Source of the DNA: Sinorhizobium terangae
GTDB taxonomy: Bacteria; Pseudomonadota; Alphaproteobacteria; Rhizobiales; Rhizobiaceae
DNA length: 64,000 nt
Assembly: GCF_029714365.1 (NCBI RefSeq)
Contig: NZ_CP121661.1
Location: 248,001-312,000, forward strand
Direction: 5' to 3'
In this document: one piece after another, positions 9,784-18,939 of the stretch
Position numbering within the stretch: position 1 is the first letter of the stretch
How the letters are laid out: every line of letters starts with the position of its first letter
The notes under the pieces: model-generated
What the model was told of the DNA's origin: nothing
The model's input: only the letters and a program-made list of their open reading frames with translations
The model's database searches: none
Program-made: the position numbers and the translations under genes

Positions 9784-11427
9784 TCACCGCTGCGGTATGA
9801 TGGGAATGGGTGGATCGGATTTTCGGACTGCGCCGGTCGGACGTTCGACCAGAATGCTCGTCCGCGGTGGATTTTCTTGTCTGTTCAGCAGCTGGAGCTT
9901 TTCGTCCAACTGCTTGTCGGCGGTCGTGAGGCGATGATTGAGCCGAAGATAGTCCGTCCAGGTGGGGGTCCGGAATGCTTCGACCCACCGCGACGGCTCC
10001 TGAATGTCCCGGGTGAGCGTCCAATGGCGGGCGCCGACGCGGCTCTGTACTCTCCGGCGCTCGCGCATGAGGTCGATGAAGAGTCCAACATTCTGTTCAG
10101 GTACTGAATATTCAGTCGTCACGAGGATCGGACCGCTTCGCGGTTTGAGATCGAGAGCAATTGCCGGCATGGCAAACTCGCCCAAAGGTTCAAGTTCCGA
10201 GTTCGACCGGTTGCTGATCGGCAGTTTCAACCCGAGAGCGCCGACCAGCAATGTTGTACCCGAAGACCATAGCAACGCGATGGCGAGCGAATGACTTTCC
10301 GCTACCGCGCCCCATAACCAGCTGCCGCCAGCAATGCCGCCATATGTGAACGCGCTGTAGATCGAGATGGTGCGGCCGGTGATCCAGCGTGGACTTGCCA
10401 ATTGAACACTCACGCTAAGGCCGGACCACGCCGTCACCCAGCCGGCGCCGGCGGCAGCCAGCGAGACCGTTGCTATCACAAGCGAAGAGGTCAACGCCAC
10501 CGAAAACGAGCACATCGCACAAGCAAGGCAGGCGAGGACTATCAAGCGCTCCTGCGTGAGCGTCCGCCTGAGCGATGCGTTTGTAAGGCCCGCCAACAGG
10601 GCGCCGGCACCGAAGCCCCCCATCAGAATGCCATAGGCGATGGGACCCCCCTTCAGATGGTCACGGGCCACCAGGGGCAGGAGTGCCAATGTCGAAATGC
10701 CGGCAAGACCGAACAGTGTTCCCCGCGCGATGGTCGCCTTGATTTCCGAAGAGATGGCCGTGAAACGCAGCCCGTCATAGATCGCGGTCGCCAGGGATTC
10801 GCGGGGCAGGGTTGAGGAGCGGACCTTCCAATTGTTGCGCCACAGGGCGGCGAGCGGGGGAACAAAGCCGAGGGTCGTAAGACCAAAGGTGACCAGTGGC
10901 CCGAAGGAGGCGATGACGATACCGCCCAGTGCCGGACCTACGCTTCGGATCGTATTGAACCCGACGGACATAAGGGTAACGGCGGATGGCAGGTCTCGCC
11001 GCTCGACAATGTCGCCAACGGAGGCCTGCCAGGCCGGATCGTTGAGCGCGATCCCGCATCCTGCCAGAAAACTGAAGCCGAGTATGATCCACGGATCCGT
11101 CACGCCGAGGGCCATGAGAACAGTCAGCAACGCGGAAGCCGTCATCATCAGGCTGCGGCCGATAATCATGATCGTGCGCCGGCTGAAATTGTCAGCTACG
11201 GCTCCGACAAAGACAGCCATGAAGAACGCTGGTAAGGTCGATGAGGCCTGAACCAGCGCAACCAATGTGTCTGACGTCGAGATTGTCGCCATGAGCCAGC
11301 TTAGGGCCACAGTCTGCATCAGCCAGCCGAGGCTCGACACTTGGGTCGCGAGCCAGATCGACCGGAAGGTCGCATTCTTCAGGGGCGCCATTAGCGTTGT
11401 GGAGTCTTCCTTGGCCGCCATGGTCAT
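9784..11427 (-). CDS. MFS exporter with C-terminal soluble domain (DUF894/EntS-like)
   Basis: A 547-residue major facilitator protein. The first roughly 400 residues hold about 12 hydrophobic segments with the MFS_3-type layout shared with enterobactin exporters. The last roughly 130 residues form a soluble extension (from VTTEYSVPEQNVGLFIDLMR onward) resembling the ABM/NIPSNAP-like tail of DUF894 proteins. Start codon chosen: the ATG at 11427 after GAGGGAGCCC. Substrate unknown. Export of a peptide or siderophore-like product is possible because two assembly-line synthetases lie in the window, but nothing links them directly. It separates the UPF0262 gene at 11669 from the AraC relic downstream, as if inserted into a UPF0262-AraC pair. 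Confidence 0.85.
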   Translation of the reverse strand: MTMAAKEDSTTLMAPLKNATFRSIWLATQVSSLGWLMQTVALSWLMATISTSDTLVALVQASSTLPAFFMAVFVGAVADNFSRRTIMIIGRSLMMTASALLTVLMALGVTDPWIILGFSFLAGCGIALNDPAWQASVGDIVERRDLPSAVTLMSVGFNTIRSVGPALGGIVIASFGPLVTFGLTTLGFVPPLAALWRNNWKVRSSTLPRESLATAIYDGLRFTAISSEIKATIARGTLFGLAGISTLALLPLVARDHLKGGPIAYGILMGGFGAGALLAGLTNASLRRTLTQERLIVLACLACAMCSFSVALTSSLVIATVSLAAAGAGWVTAWSGLSVSVQLASPRWITGRTISIYSAFTYGGIAGGSWLWGAVAESHSLAIALLWSSGTTLLVGALGLKLPISNRSNSELEPLGEFAMPAIALDLKPRSGPILVTTEYSVPEQNVGLFIDLMRERRRVQSRVGARHWTLTRDIQEPSRWVEAFRTPTWTDYLRLNHRLTTADKQLDEKLQLLNRQENPPRTSILVERPTGAVRKSDPPIPIIPQR

Positions 11428-11668
11428 TTGCCGGGCTCCCTCTGTGGTCTATGGGTTCAACTGATAGCGCCGTTGTGGGGGGGTGAGTAAGCCGCAGGTG
11501 TGCCGCCTTAAAGCCGCGACAGACCCGCATCCTAGTTTAAAGTGTACTGATCTGAGGAATAGCGGATTGCCCGGAGAGAGTTTCGGATTCGGCGGCGGTC
11601 ATCGGGAAACGCCGCCAGATACAGAAATTCCCGAAACTCGGGAATTTTGGTCCATTTCTTCCAATCCA

Positions 11669-12214
11669 TCATGCCCGACCCTGTATTCGTCCGCCATAGT
11701 CTTTGCTGTGCATGAGCAAGACATGGATCAATGTGAACAACCGACGGGCGGTATCGGCGTCTACGGCAACCTTTGACCACAGGCGCCTCTTGAGCAGTTC
11801 CGCAGCCTCGTTGTGAATGGCTCGCCGTCCCGTATCGATCGCCTCGAGCCTTTCAGGGTTCGCGCGCGCCATGGCGTCGTAGTAGCTGTCGCAGACAAGC
11901 GCGTAATCCTTGAGCAACCGGCGGACGGGCGTAAGCGACAAGTGGTGACCCGTGACATGCTCCGCTTTGTCGGTCGTGATGGTCATCATAAGGCGCGCGT
12001 TCGCCAGGGCAAGGCAAAGGCGATAGGGTCCACCGCCATGTCCGACTGGCGTGAATGTGTTCTTGTCCAGAAGATCGAAGATGGCGATGGCCTGTTCCCG
12101 CTTCAGTTGCGGATTGGCCTGACTGTTCAAGTCACCATCAAGCGACACGGCACACAGTCGCAAGCCGGTAGTACAGGCAGTAGAAACCGTTGCTGCTGTC
12201 ACGTCACGCCTCAT
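11669..12214 (-). CDS. UPF0262 family protein (copy 1)
   Basis: About 181 residues if started at ATG 12214; a GTG at 12202 is an alternative. From about residue 22 it follows the UPF0262 pattern: RLCAVSLDG, the REQAIAIFDLLDKNTF segment, [44 protein letters not shown] and [14 protein letters not shown]. The family is small, soluble, restricted to Alphaproteobacteria and of unknown function. The N-terminal stretch before RLCAVSLDG is longer than in the other copies and may not be translated. Transcribed toward the MFS gene. Confidence 0.85.
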   Translation of the reverse strand: MRRDVTAATVSTACTTGLRLCAVSLDGDLNSQANPQLKREQAIAIFDLLDKNTFTPVGHGGGPYRLCLALANARLMMTITTDKAEHVTGHHLSLTPVRRLLKDYALVCDSYYDAMARANPERLEAIDTGRRAIHNEAAELLKRRLWSKVAVDADTARRLFTLIHVLLMHSKDYGGRIQGRA

Positions 12215-12254
12215 GCGATTGCTGTAGAGTCCGCAGCCGCGCCTCGTGCGGCAT

Positions 12255-12300
12255 TGAGAAAAAGATGGCTGCCGCCGAAGCGTGTTCGACGACAGCCAGG
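12255..12300 (-). terminator. terminator-like hairpin, older copy
   Basis: The minus strand carries GCTGTCGTCGAA, a 5-base loop and TTCGGCGGCAGC followed by CATCTTTTTCTC: a stem with two mismatches and a T tract. It is a diverged direct copy of the hairpin at 12427-12467, about 168 bp away. Confidence 0.55.
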
Positions 12301-12426
12301 TCGCCCTGGGAGGGGTCGGGCGACGGAAAGGTGAGGTACTGGCGCTCCCGGGACCGGCTGCGGTATCGCTGTCCGATCCGGCCGATCTGGCCACACGCCA
12401 TTTCATTGACACACGCAGAAATTGGA

Positions 12427-12467
12427 GAAAAAAGCGGCTGCCGTTGAAACAGATTCAACGACAGCCG
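12427..12467 (-). terminator. rho-independent terminator, probably of the AraC gene
   Basis: The minus strand reads GCTGTCGTTGAA, loop TCTGT, TTCAACGGCAGC, then CGCTTTTTTCTCC. The stem has one mismatch in 12 and a T tract. It lies about 195 bp past the AraC stop at 12660. Confidence 0.7.
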
Positions 12468-12659
12468 AATGACTCCGAGAGGACGGGGAAAGAGTCGCTA
12501 CACGTAGGGTCGAAGTATGTTCAGGATCGATGGGTTGCTCGGCATGGATCATTTTGCCGGTATGTAACGAACACTTGCACGTCTCGACCGCAGAGACCTC
12601 GGTCGTGCGCTTCACTGCAAGCGGCTTCCACATAGCGTGATCCAGGTCCGTCTGTTTCA

Positions 12660-13667
12660 TCAGCATTCGTCGCTTTCAGCATTCTCCATCTTGCCCTTAT
12701 CGCGTGCGAAGCGCAGGGCGGAGGAGGGACTGCAGCCGTAGGCGCTCCTGTAGAGAACCGAGAAACGACTGGGATTGGAAAACTGAAGGCTCATTGCCAA
12801 GTCGGTAATACTTGTCATTCGGCCGGCCTTGATCGCGCCGTGCGCTGCAGCCAGCCTGTAACTACAGAGAATGCCAATGGGCGAGTCGCCGCGATGGCTG
12901 CGGAACATCCTCTGCAGCGCCTGCGGGCTGCAGCCTGCAGCGACCGCGAGATCGTCGATGGTTATCGGGTTGGCCAAGTTCTCCCGCATGAAGGCCTCGG
13001 CCTTGAGGAGTTGCCTTGGGGCATCCGTCAGCGATCCGCGCCCGAATTCCTCGGCGAGGTTGTGCGGCGTCTTGGCAAACAGCTTCGCCAGTGCCAACTG
13101 TTGGTACGCTTTTGCCACTATCGGTCTCACTTCAGAAGAGACGGAAGAAAGATCTTCTTCTGCCTGTCTCAGCGTTCGATAGAGGCCCAGCCGATCGCCT
13201 TCACAAAACCTGATCGGCGGCAGCACGAATTCCTGGACATATGGCCGCCCGGTCAAGTCCTCAAAGTGTCGCCGCAAGGTGGGCTCGGGAATGTGGAACG
13301 CCAACCACGAACTGTGAGGTTCGATAGCCAGACGTTTTCCAGAACTTTCGCAGGCGCTTGCAACGTGGTTCGCGGGGATCGATAGAACCGTGCGCGCCGT
13401 GCGATCACTAATTTCCATCGCGCCGGCCAGCACGAAATAGATGCTGACGCGCGCCGTATTGCGTCTGGCGACGGCGCCGATACCCACGGAATGCTCGATG
13501 GTCACTATCGAGCCTGTGTGAAGATATTGTCGCCTGAACTTGAGTGAGCAATCCTCATCCGAATGGGCCGTGATCGTCCACCGCCAATTCGGTTCGACGG
13601 CATCAAGATTGCGCCGGATCGCATCATTCGAACTTGCATCGAAGCCAATACTTCTGAGCACACTCAT
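12660..13667 (-). CDS. AraC-family transcriptional regulator
   Basis: 335 residues. The N-terminal half (about 30-200) is a cupin-like sensing domain with [14 protein letters not shown] and the [17 protein letters not shown] segment. The C-terminal half (about 235-325) has the two helix-turn-helix motifs of AraC proteins, including [17 protein letters not shown] and the signature [16 protein letters not shown]. The start is preceded by AAAAGGGAGC and its ATG overlaps the UPF0262 copy 2 stop by four bases, implying co-transcription. A decayed paralogue lies at 9236-9775. Targets unknown; the neighbouring UPF0262/GDH/ketone-body genes are the obvious candidates. Confidence 0.93.
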   Translation of the reverse strand: MSVLRSIGFDASSNDAIRRNLDAVEPNWRWTITAHSDEDCSLKFRRQYLHTGSIVTIEHSVGIGAVARRNTARVSIYFVLAGAMEISDRTARTVLSIPANHVASACESSGKRLAIEPHSSWLAFHIPEPTLRRHFEDLTGRPYVQEFVLPPIRFCEGDRLGLYRTLRQAEEDLSSVSSEVRPIVAKAYQQLALAKLFAKTPHNLAEEFGRGSLTDAPRQLLKAEAFMRENLANPITIDDLAVAAGCSPQALQRMFRSHRGDSPIGILCSYRLAAAHGAIKAGRMTSITDLAMSLQFSNPSRFSVLYRSAYGCSPSSALRFARDKGKMENAESDEC

Positions 13668-14229
13668 CCGCTATGCTCCCTTTTAGTCAGACCGCGACTC
13701 GGTCCCAATTGGTGGCGCGGGGCTGCGCCTTCGTTGTCATTATTGGAGGGTGCGCTCGGCGAGCGTCGCATGAGCAGCACGTAAATCAGCGTGAACAGCC
13801 GTCGGGCGGTGTCTTTGTCGACGATCACCTTGGCCGCGAGCCGCTCTCTCAGTACTTCGGCGGCGTCGTTGTGAATGGCACGACGGCCCATGTCGATTGC
13901 TTCGAACCTGGCGGGGCTCGCGCCCGACATTGCGTCGTAGAAACTCTCGCAGGTCAGGATGTAGTCCTTGAGCAGCCGGCGGAAGGGAGCGAGCGACAGA
14001 AAATGGCTCATGACATGTGCGTCCCCGCCTCGGTTGCGACTGCTAGCTGCGCCCCCGCCAAGGCGAGGCTGAGGCGATAGGGCCCGCCGTCATGACCGAC
14101 CAGAATGAAGGTGTTCTTCTCGAGCAGGTCGTAGACGGCAATGGCGCGTTCCCGCTCGAAGTGGGGACTGCGACTGCTGAACGAGCCGTCAAGCGTCACA
14201 TGGCACAGTCGGAACGCGGCGGCGCTCAT
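13664..14229 (-). pseudogene. UPF0262 family protein (copy 2), frameshifted
   Basis: The first 73 codons from ATG 14229 give the UPF0262 N-terminus ([32 protein letters not shown]). The frame stops at about 14008, where a second frame overlapping by ATGA continues with [35 protein letters not shown] and [14 protein letters not shown]. Compared with copies 3 and 4, about two residues are missing just before the break and the frame is displaced by one base, so the single ancestral gene is split. Translational coupling through ATGA could in principle make two pieces. The C-terminal piece carries an extra tail of about 30 residues before the stop that overlaps the AraC start. Confidence 0.8.
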
Positions 14230-14810
14230 CGACGTTGCTCCGCTCGCGAGGCTTCAATGCCGATTGCGATGCCCACTCCAGCACCGGTGCAGAGCTTCCT
14301 CAGACTGGGTTGTGGCACTTCTGGAACCGCTGCCGGATCGCGTTCTGCAAAGAGCACATAGATCAACGTGAACAGCCGCCGAGCGGTATTTTTGTCAACA
14401 GCGATCTTCGGTGCGAGCCGCGCTCGAAGCAGTTCCGAGGCGTCGTCATGAATTGCCCGACGGCCCGTGTCGATTGCTTCGAGCCTTTGCGGGATCGGGT
14501 GTATCAAGGCGTTGTCATAGCTTTCGCAGATCAGGAAGTAGTCCTTGAACAGCCGACGGAACGAAGTGAGCGACAAGGAGTGCCTCACGACATGTGCGCC
14601 GTTCTCCGTCGAGATATGCAGCGCCAGGCGTTCATCTGCCAATGCAAGACTGAGACGATAGGGCCCGCCCTCATGACCGACGGGAACAAAGGTGTTGTAC
14701 TCCAACAAGTCATCGACGGCGATCGTCTGTTCGCGCTTTAGGTGCGAGTTGCGGCCGCTCAAAGAACCATCAAGCGACACGTCGTAAAGCCGGAACATGG
14801 CGGCGGTCAT
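14226..14810 (-). CDS. UPF0262 family protein (copy 3) with thiolase-like C-terminal tail
   Basis: 194 residues from ATG 14810. Residues 1-155 follow the family ([76 protein letters not shown]). The last about 35 residues are not UPF0262: SLRKLCTGAGVGIAIGIEAS looks like the extreme C-terminus of an acetyl-CoA acetyltransferase, the gene that precedes UPF0262 copy 4. The stop overlaps the ATG of copy 2. The tail is best explained as read-through into a relic of a duplicated thiolase gene end. Function unknown. Confidence 0.85.
   Translation of the reverse strand: MTAAMFRLYDVSLDGSLSGRNSHLKREQTIAVDDLLEYNTFVPVGHEGGPYRLSLALADERLALHISTENGAHVVRHSLSLTSFRRLFKDYFLICESYDNALIHPIPQRLEAIDTGRRAIHDDASELLRARLAPKIAVDKNTARRLFTLIYVLFAERDPAAVPEVPQPSLRKLCTGAGVGIAIGIEASRAEQRR
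14232..14310 (-). repeat. relic of thiolase 3' end upstream of UPF0262 copy 2
   Basis: Translates as LRKLCTGAGVGIAIGIEA, resembling the end of the intact thiolase ([19 protein letters not shown]) and standing directly before a UPF0262 start, exactly as at 17040. Confidence 0.6.
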
Positions 14811-14872
14811 CGCTGTTGCTCCGGCGCCTATTCTGCCGCTAGTGCAGAGCTTCGGCAGGCTCGATTGCAGCG
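14811..14872 (-). repeat. second, more decayed thiolase 3' end relic upstream of UPF0262 copy 3
   Basis: Translates as SLPKLCTSGRIGAGATA immediately before the ATG of copy 3. The KLCT-G spacing matches the other relic and the intact thiolase end. Short and diverged, so homology is probable rather than proven. Confidence 0.45.
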
Positions 14873-15038
14873 CTTCATTCTGATTCGGTTGAAAGCTGTC
14901 AAGATTGAGTAGCTGTCTGCGCATGGTTTCATAAATCTTCTGAGCACGTTCTTCCGGTATGTTTCCGAACTTGCGGCTGACTTGAGCCCGCCGCGATACG
15001 TTATAACATCGCATAACCTATCTTATGGAACCTGGAAA

Positions 15039-16484
15039 TCATATCCCGATCGCCTCGTAGGCTTCGGCAATCTGCCGGATGGCACCGACATATGCGGCGG
15101 TTCGGTAATCACCGAGCTCAGGCTGTTCCTCCATTAGGTCGGCGATGCGGGTCCAGGTGCTGCGCATGACATCCTCCAGTCCGGAACGAACGAGATCGAC
15201 TTCAGCGCCGCCTTCCAGGAACTCGTCGCGGATATCGGCGGGGAATTCCTTGCCGGTCATGCGCTCGAGTGCCGTTGCGATGGTCTGGTTGCGCCTTTCG
15301 CGCCGGCGCCGCTCCATCAAGCCGAAGGGAATATGCGTCAGGTTCTTCACCCACTCGAAGTAGCTGACGACCACACCGCCGGCATTGACGTAAAGATCGG
15401 GAAGAACGGTGATCCCTCGGGTGCGCAGAACCTTGTCGGCCTCGAAGGTGACCGGGCCGTTGGCGGCTTCGACAACAAGCTGTGCCTTGATGCGGTCTGC
15501 ATTACCGGCATGGATCGCATTTTCCATCGCCGCCGGAATGAGCACGTCGCAGGTCTGCTCGATCCCCGTCATATCACCCGGATAGGACGTGGCACCTTCG
15601 AAGCCGAGGATGCTGCCGGTCTTAATCTGATGGTGCTTCAGCGCGTCGATCGCCAGACCATCGGCATTGGCAACATAGCCATCCCGTTCTGCGACGACGG
15701 TTATCCGAGCGGCATCCTCTTCAGAGAGGAACTTTGCTGCGTGGTAGCCGACATTGCCGAAGCCTTGGACGATGACCGCAGCACCCTTCAGATCGCGCTT
15801 GCCGTTCAGGCCGGCAGTGCGCCCATCGCGGAGATAGCTCTGGATGGCGAACTGGACGCCTCGACCGGTTGCTTCGGTCCGGCCGGCAATGCCGCCCTTC
15901 GACAGCGGCTTACCAGTGACGCAGGCGCGCGCATTGATGACATCGGTCGGATTGGCGCGGCGGAACTCGTCCATCATCCAGGCCATTTCCCGCTCGCCAG
16001 TCCCGATGTCGGGTGCCGGAACATTGACGCCGGGGCCGATCAGGCCACGTTTGTTGAGTTCCTGGGTGAAGCGGCGGGTGATGCGCTCGAGCTCTTGCGG
16101 CGTCCATTCGCGCGGATCGATTTTCAGCGCGCCCTTCGAGCCGCCGAACGGCACATCGACCAGCGAGCATTTGAGCGTCATCAGCGCTGCCAGCGCCTCG
16201 ACCTCTTCCGCATCGGCATTCGATGCATAGCGGATGCCACCCTTCACCGGCTCGCAATGCTCGCTATGGACCGATCGCCAGCCGATGAAGCTGTACATGC
16301 GCCCTCGCAGGCGAACGCCGAAGCGCACGGTGTAGGTCGAGTTGCACTGCATGATCCGTTCCGACAGGCCTTCCGGCAGGTCGAGGAACGTCATTGCATG
16401 GCGGAAGTTCTGGTCAACGCTATTCAGGAAGCCAGCGGAGCTGGTTTCTCCGGCCTGTACGTTGCGTTGGGGTATTGCATTCAC
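15039..16484 (-). CDS. glutamate dehydrogenase (Glu/Leu/Phe/Val family)
   Basis: 481 residues, a hexameric-type glutamate dehydrogenase interconverting glutamate with 2-oxoglutarate and ammonium. Seen: KGGIRY (residues 81-86, substrate-binding lysine), LKCSLVDVPFGGSKGAL (104-120, catalytic lysine 117), and the Rossmann motif VQGFGNVG near 245. The start is supported by AAGGAGGAACC. It follows UPF0262 copy 4 by 42 bp on the same strand, so it is probably the last gene of the scoA-scoB-thiolase-UPF0262 transcript. This gene is absent from the outer copy of the duplication. NAD versus NADP use cannot be decided here. Confidence 0.93.
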   Translation of the reverse strand: MNAIPQRNVQAGETSSAGFLNSVDQNFRHAMTFLDLPEGLSERIMQCNSTYTVRFGVRLRGRMYSFIGWRSVHSEHCEPVKGGIRYASNADAEEVEALAALMTLKCSLVDVPFGGSKGALKIDPREWTPQELERITRRFTQELNKRGLIGPGVNVPAPDIGTGEREMAWMMDEFRRANPTDVINARACVTGKPLSKGGIAGRTEATGRGVQFAIQSYLRDGRTAGLNGKRDLKGAAVIVQGFGNVGYHAAKFLSEEDAARITVVAERDGYVANADGLAIDALKHHQIKTGSILGFEGATSYPGDMTGIEQTCDVLIPAAMENAIHAGNADRIKAQLVVEAANGPVTFEADKVLRTRGITVLPDLYVNAGGVVVSYFEWVKNLTHIPFGLMERRRRERRNQTIATALERMTGKEFPADIRDEFLEGGAEVDLVRSGLEDVMRSTWTRIADLMEEQPELGDYRTAAYVGAIRQIAEAYEAIGI

Positions 16485-16526
16485 TTGGGGTTCCTCCTTG
16501 GTCGGAAATCTTGAGCCGCAGCTGCC

Positions 16527-17024
16527 TCAGCTCAGCAGAACTCGGTGGTCAGCGCTTCGCACGAGGAGCGCGTATATCAGCGTGAACAGCCGGCGGGCGG
16601 TGTCGTTGTCGATGTTCACTTTCGCCGACAACCGGCTTTTCAGCAGTTCGGCAGCCTCGTTGTGGATGCCGCGCCGGCCCATGTCGATTGCTTCCAGCCG
16701 CTCAGGACCAGGGTGGCGGACGGCGTCATAGTAACTCTCGCAGATGCGGGTGTAGTCCTGTAGCAGCCGGCGGAAGGGGGTGAGCGACAGGTAGTGACTG
16801 ACGACGTGCTCGCCCGCATCGTCGGCAATATGCAGCACCATGCGCCCATCTACGGCTTCGATCTTGAGGCGATAAGGCCCGCCGTCGTGACCGACCGGCA
16901 TGAATGTGTTGCAATCTAGCAGGTCGATGATCGCGAGCGCCTGCTCTCGCTCAATGGTCGCGTCCCGGCCACCGAACGACCGATCGAGCGATACGTCGTA
17001 GAGACGGTACTCGGCCGAGGTCAT
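16527..17024 (-). CDS. UPF0262 family protein (copy 4, complete)
   Basis: 165 residues, the usual length. Motifs: [88 protein letters not shown] and [14 protein letters not shown]. Only 15 bp separate it from the thiolase stop, and glutamate dehydrogenase follows, so it is embedded in a ketone-body/amino-acid operon. All but its last 12 codons or so lie inside the inverted repeat. Function of the family is unknown. Confidence 0.93.
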   Translation of the reverse strand: MTSAEYRLYDVSLDRSFGGRDATIEREQALAIIDLLDCNTFMPVGHDGGPYRLKIEAVDGRMVLHIADDAGEHVVSHYLSLTPFRRLLQDYTRICESYYDAVRHPGPERLEAIDMGRRGIHNEAAELLKSRLSAKVNIDNDTARRLFTLIYALLVRSADHRVLLS

Positions 17025-17039
17025 GACCCTGCCCTCCCC

Positions 17040-18221
17040 TCACAGGGCTTCCACGCACATGGCGACACCCATGCCGCCGCCGATGCAGAGCGTCGCCAGT
17101 CCCTTCCTGGCGCCGCGGCGCTTCATTTCGAAGAGCAGTGTGTTGAGCACGCGGGCGCCGGAAGCACCGATCGGATGGCCGATGGCGATCGCGCCACCGT
17201 TGACGTTGACGATCGACGGATCCCAGCCGAGGTCCTTGTTGACCGCGCAGGCCTGGGCGGCGAAGGCCTCGTTGGCTTCGACCAGGTCGACATCGCCGAT
17301 CGCCCAGCCGGCTTTCGCCAGCGCCTTGCGCGAAGCCGAGATCGGGCCGGTGCCCATGACCTGCGGATCGACGCCGGCCGTTGCCCAGGAAACGATGCGG
17401 GCAAGCGGCTGGATGCCACGCCTGGAGGCCTGCGCCTCCGTCATCAGCAGGGTGGCGGCGGCGCCATCATTGAGGCCGGAGGCGTTGCCGGCGGTGACCG
17501 TACCCTCCTTGTCAAAAGCCGGGCGCAGCTTGGTCATCTGGTCGAGCGTTGCGCCATGGCGGATATATTCGTCCTGGTCGACGGTGACGTCGCCCTTGCG
17601 GGTCTTGACGACGAAGGGAATGATTTCCTCGGCGAAACGCCCAGCTTTCTGTGCAGCCTCGGCCTTGTTCTGCGAGGCGAGCGCGAAGGCGTCCTGCTCT
17701 TCGCGGCTGAGCTGCCACTGGCGGGCGACGTTCTCGGCGGTGATGCCCATATGGTAGCCGTGGAAGGCGTCGGTCAGGCCATCCTTGATCATCGTGTCAA
17801 TCATCTTGTAGTCGCCCATCTTCACCCCGCCGCGAAGATGCGCGCAATGCGGCGCCATCGACATCGACTCCATGCCGCCGGCAACGATGATGTCCGCATC
17901 GCCGGTGGCGATCTGCTGCATGCCGAGGGCGACCGCCCGGAGGCCGGAGCCGCAGAGCTGGTTCATGCCCCAGGCGGTTCTTTCCTGTGGGATCCCGGCC
18001 TTCATTGCCGCCTGGCGGGCCGGGTTCTGGCCTTCGCCGGCCTGCAGGACCTGGCCGAGGATCACCTCGTCCACCTCGCCGGCTTCGACGCCGACGCGCT
18101 CGAGCACGCCCTTGATGACGGCGGCGCCCAACTCGTGCGCGGGCGTGTTGCCGAACGCGCCGTTGAAGGTTCCGACCGCGGTACGTGCGGCGCTGGCGAT
18201 GACGATCGATGGGGTGCTCAT
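17040..18221 (-). CDS. atoB: acetyl-CoA acetyltransferase (thiolase), left copy
   Basis: 393 residues from ATG 18221, which follows AGAGGAGATCACT; an upstream in-frame start adds 20 unlikely residues. Catalyses reversible cleavage of acetoacetyl-CoA to two acetyl-CoA, or condensation for polyhydroxybutyrate synthesis (then called phbA). Catalytic residues are visible: Cys in [14 protein letters not shown], His in [15 protein letters not shown] and Cys in LCIGGGMG. It stands between CoA-transferase and UPF0262 genes on one strand. The translation is identical to the right copy. Confidence 0.96.
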   Translation of the reverse strand: MSTPSIVIASAARTAVGTFNGAFGNTPAHELGAAVIKGVLERVGVEAGEVDEVILGQVLQAGEGQNPARQAAMKAGIPQERTAWGMNQLCGSGLRAVALGMQQIATGDADIIVAGGMESMSMAPHCAHLRGGVKMGDYKMIDTMIKDGLTDAFHGYHMGITAENVARQWQLSREEQDAFALASQNKAEAAQKAGRFAEEIIPFVVKTRKGDVTVDQDEYIRHGATLDQMTKLRPAFDKEGTVTAGNASGLNDGAAATLLMTEAQASRRGIQPLARIVSWATAGVDPQVMGTGPISASRKALAKAGWAIGDVDLVEANEAFAAQACAVNKDLGWDPSIVNVNGGAIAIGHPIGASGARVLNTLLFEMKRRGARKGLATLCIGGGMGVAMCVEAL

Positions 18222-18293
18222 AGTGATCTCCTCTCTTGTTCCTGCGAAGCCGACAGCGTGCCGGGTCCAGCGTCTCGGCAATAAGCCGAAGCC

Positions 18294-18923
18294 CTAGTTG
18301 ACGATGGTCGCCTCGGTGGCGCTGCGGATCTCGCCGTCGCTGACACCTTCGGCCAGCTCGACCAGCTTCAGCCCGCCCTCGACGACGTCGAGGACACCGA
18401 GATTGGTGATGATCCGATCGACGACGCTCTTACCCGTGAGCGGCAGGGTGCAGGCCTTCAGCACCTTGGACTCGCCTGCCTTGTTGGTGTGGTCCATGAC
18501 GACCACCACCCGCTTGACGCCGGCAACGAGATCCATCGCGCCACCCATGCCCTTGACGAGCTTGCCGGGGATCATCCAGTTGGCGAGATCGCCGTTTTCG
18601 GCAACTTCCATGGCACCGAGGATCGCCATGGCGATCTTGCCGCCGCGGATCATCGCAAAGCTCTGTGCCGAGTCGAAGAAGGCCGAATGCGGCAGCGCCG
18701 TCACCGTCTGCTTGCCGGCATTGATCAGATCGGCGTCAATCTGGTCTTCGGTCGGAAACGGGCCGATGCCAAGCAGGCCGTTCTCCGATTGCAGCGTCAC
18801 ATGCACGTCGTCCGGAATATAATTGGCGACCAGCGTCGGTATGCCGATGCCGAGATTGACGTAGGTGCCGTCTTCGAGTTCGCGGGCAGCGCGCGCCGCC
18901 ATCTGGTTTCTGTCCCAGGCCAT
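18294..18923 (-). CDS. scoB: 3-oxoacid CoA-transferase subunit B, left copy
   Basis: 209 residues. Transfers CoA from succinyl-CoA to acetoacetate together with subunit A. The active-site glutamate lies in [12 protein letters not shown] (about residue 51), and the [14 protein letters not shown] segment is typical. Starts 16 bp after scoA, with the upstream GGGGGAGACAC as ribosome site. Identical translation to the right copy. Confidence 0.95.
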   Translation of the reverse strand: MAWDRNQMAARAARELEDGTYVNLGIGIPTLVANYIPDDVHVTLQSENGLLGIGPFPTEDQIDADLINAGKQTVTALPHSAFFDSAQSFAMIRGGKIAMAILGAMEVAENGDLANWMIPGKLVKGMGGAMDLVAGVKRVVVVMDHTNKAGESKVLKACTLPLTGKSVVDRIITNLGVLDVVEGGLKLVELAEGVSDGEIRSATEATIVN

Positions 18924-18939
18924 GTGTCTCCCCCTGCCC

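Noticed and set aside
15333..16514. 393-codon plus-strand open frame
   Set aside because: Shadow of glutamate dehydrogenase; no family resemblance.
17175..18284. 369-codon plus-strand open frame (and its mirror at 56375-57484)
   Set aside because: Antisense shadow of thiolase; it appears in both repeat arms only because the arms are identical.
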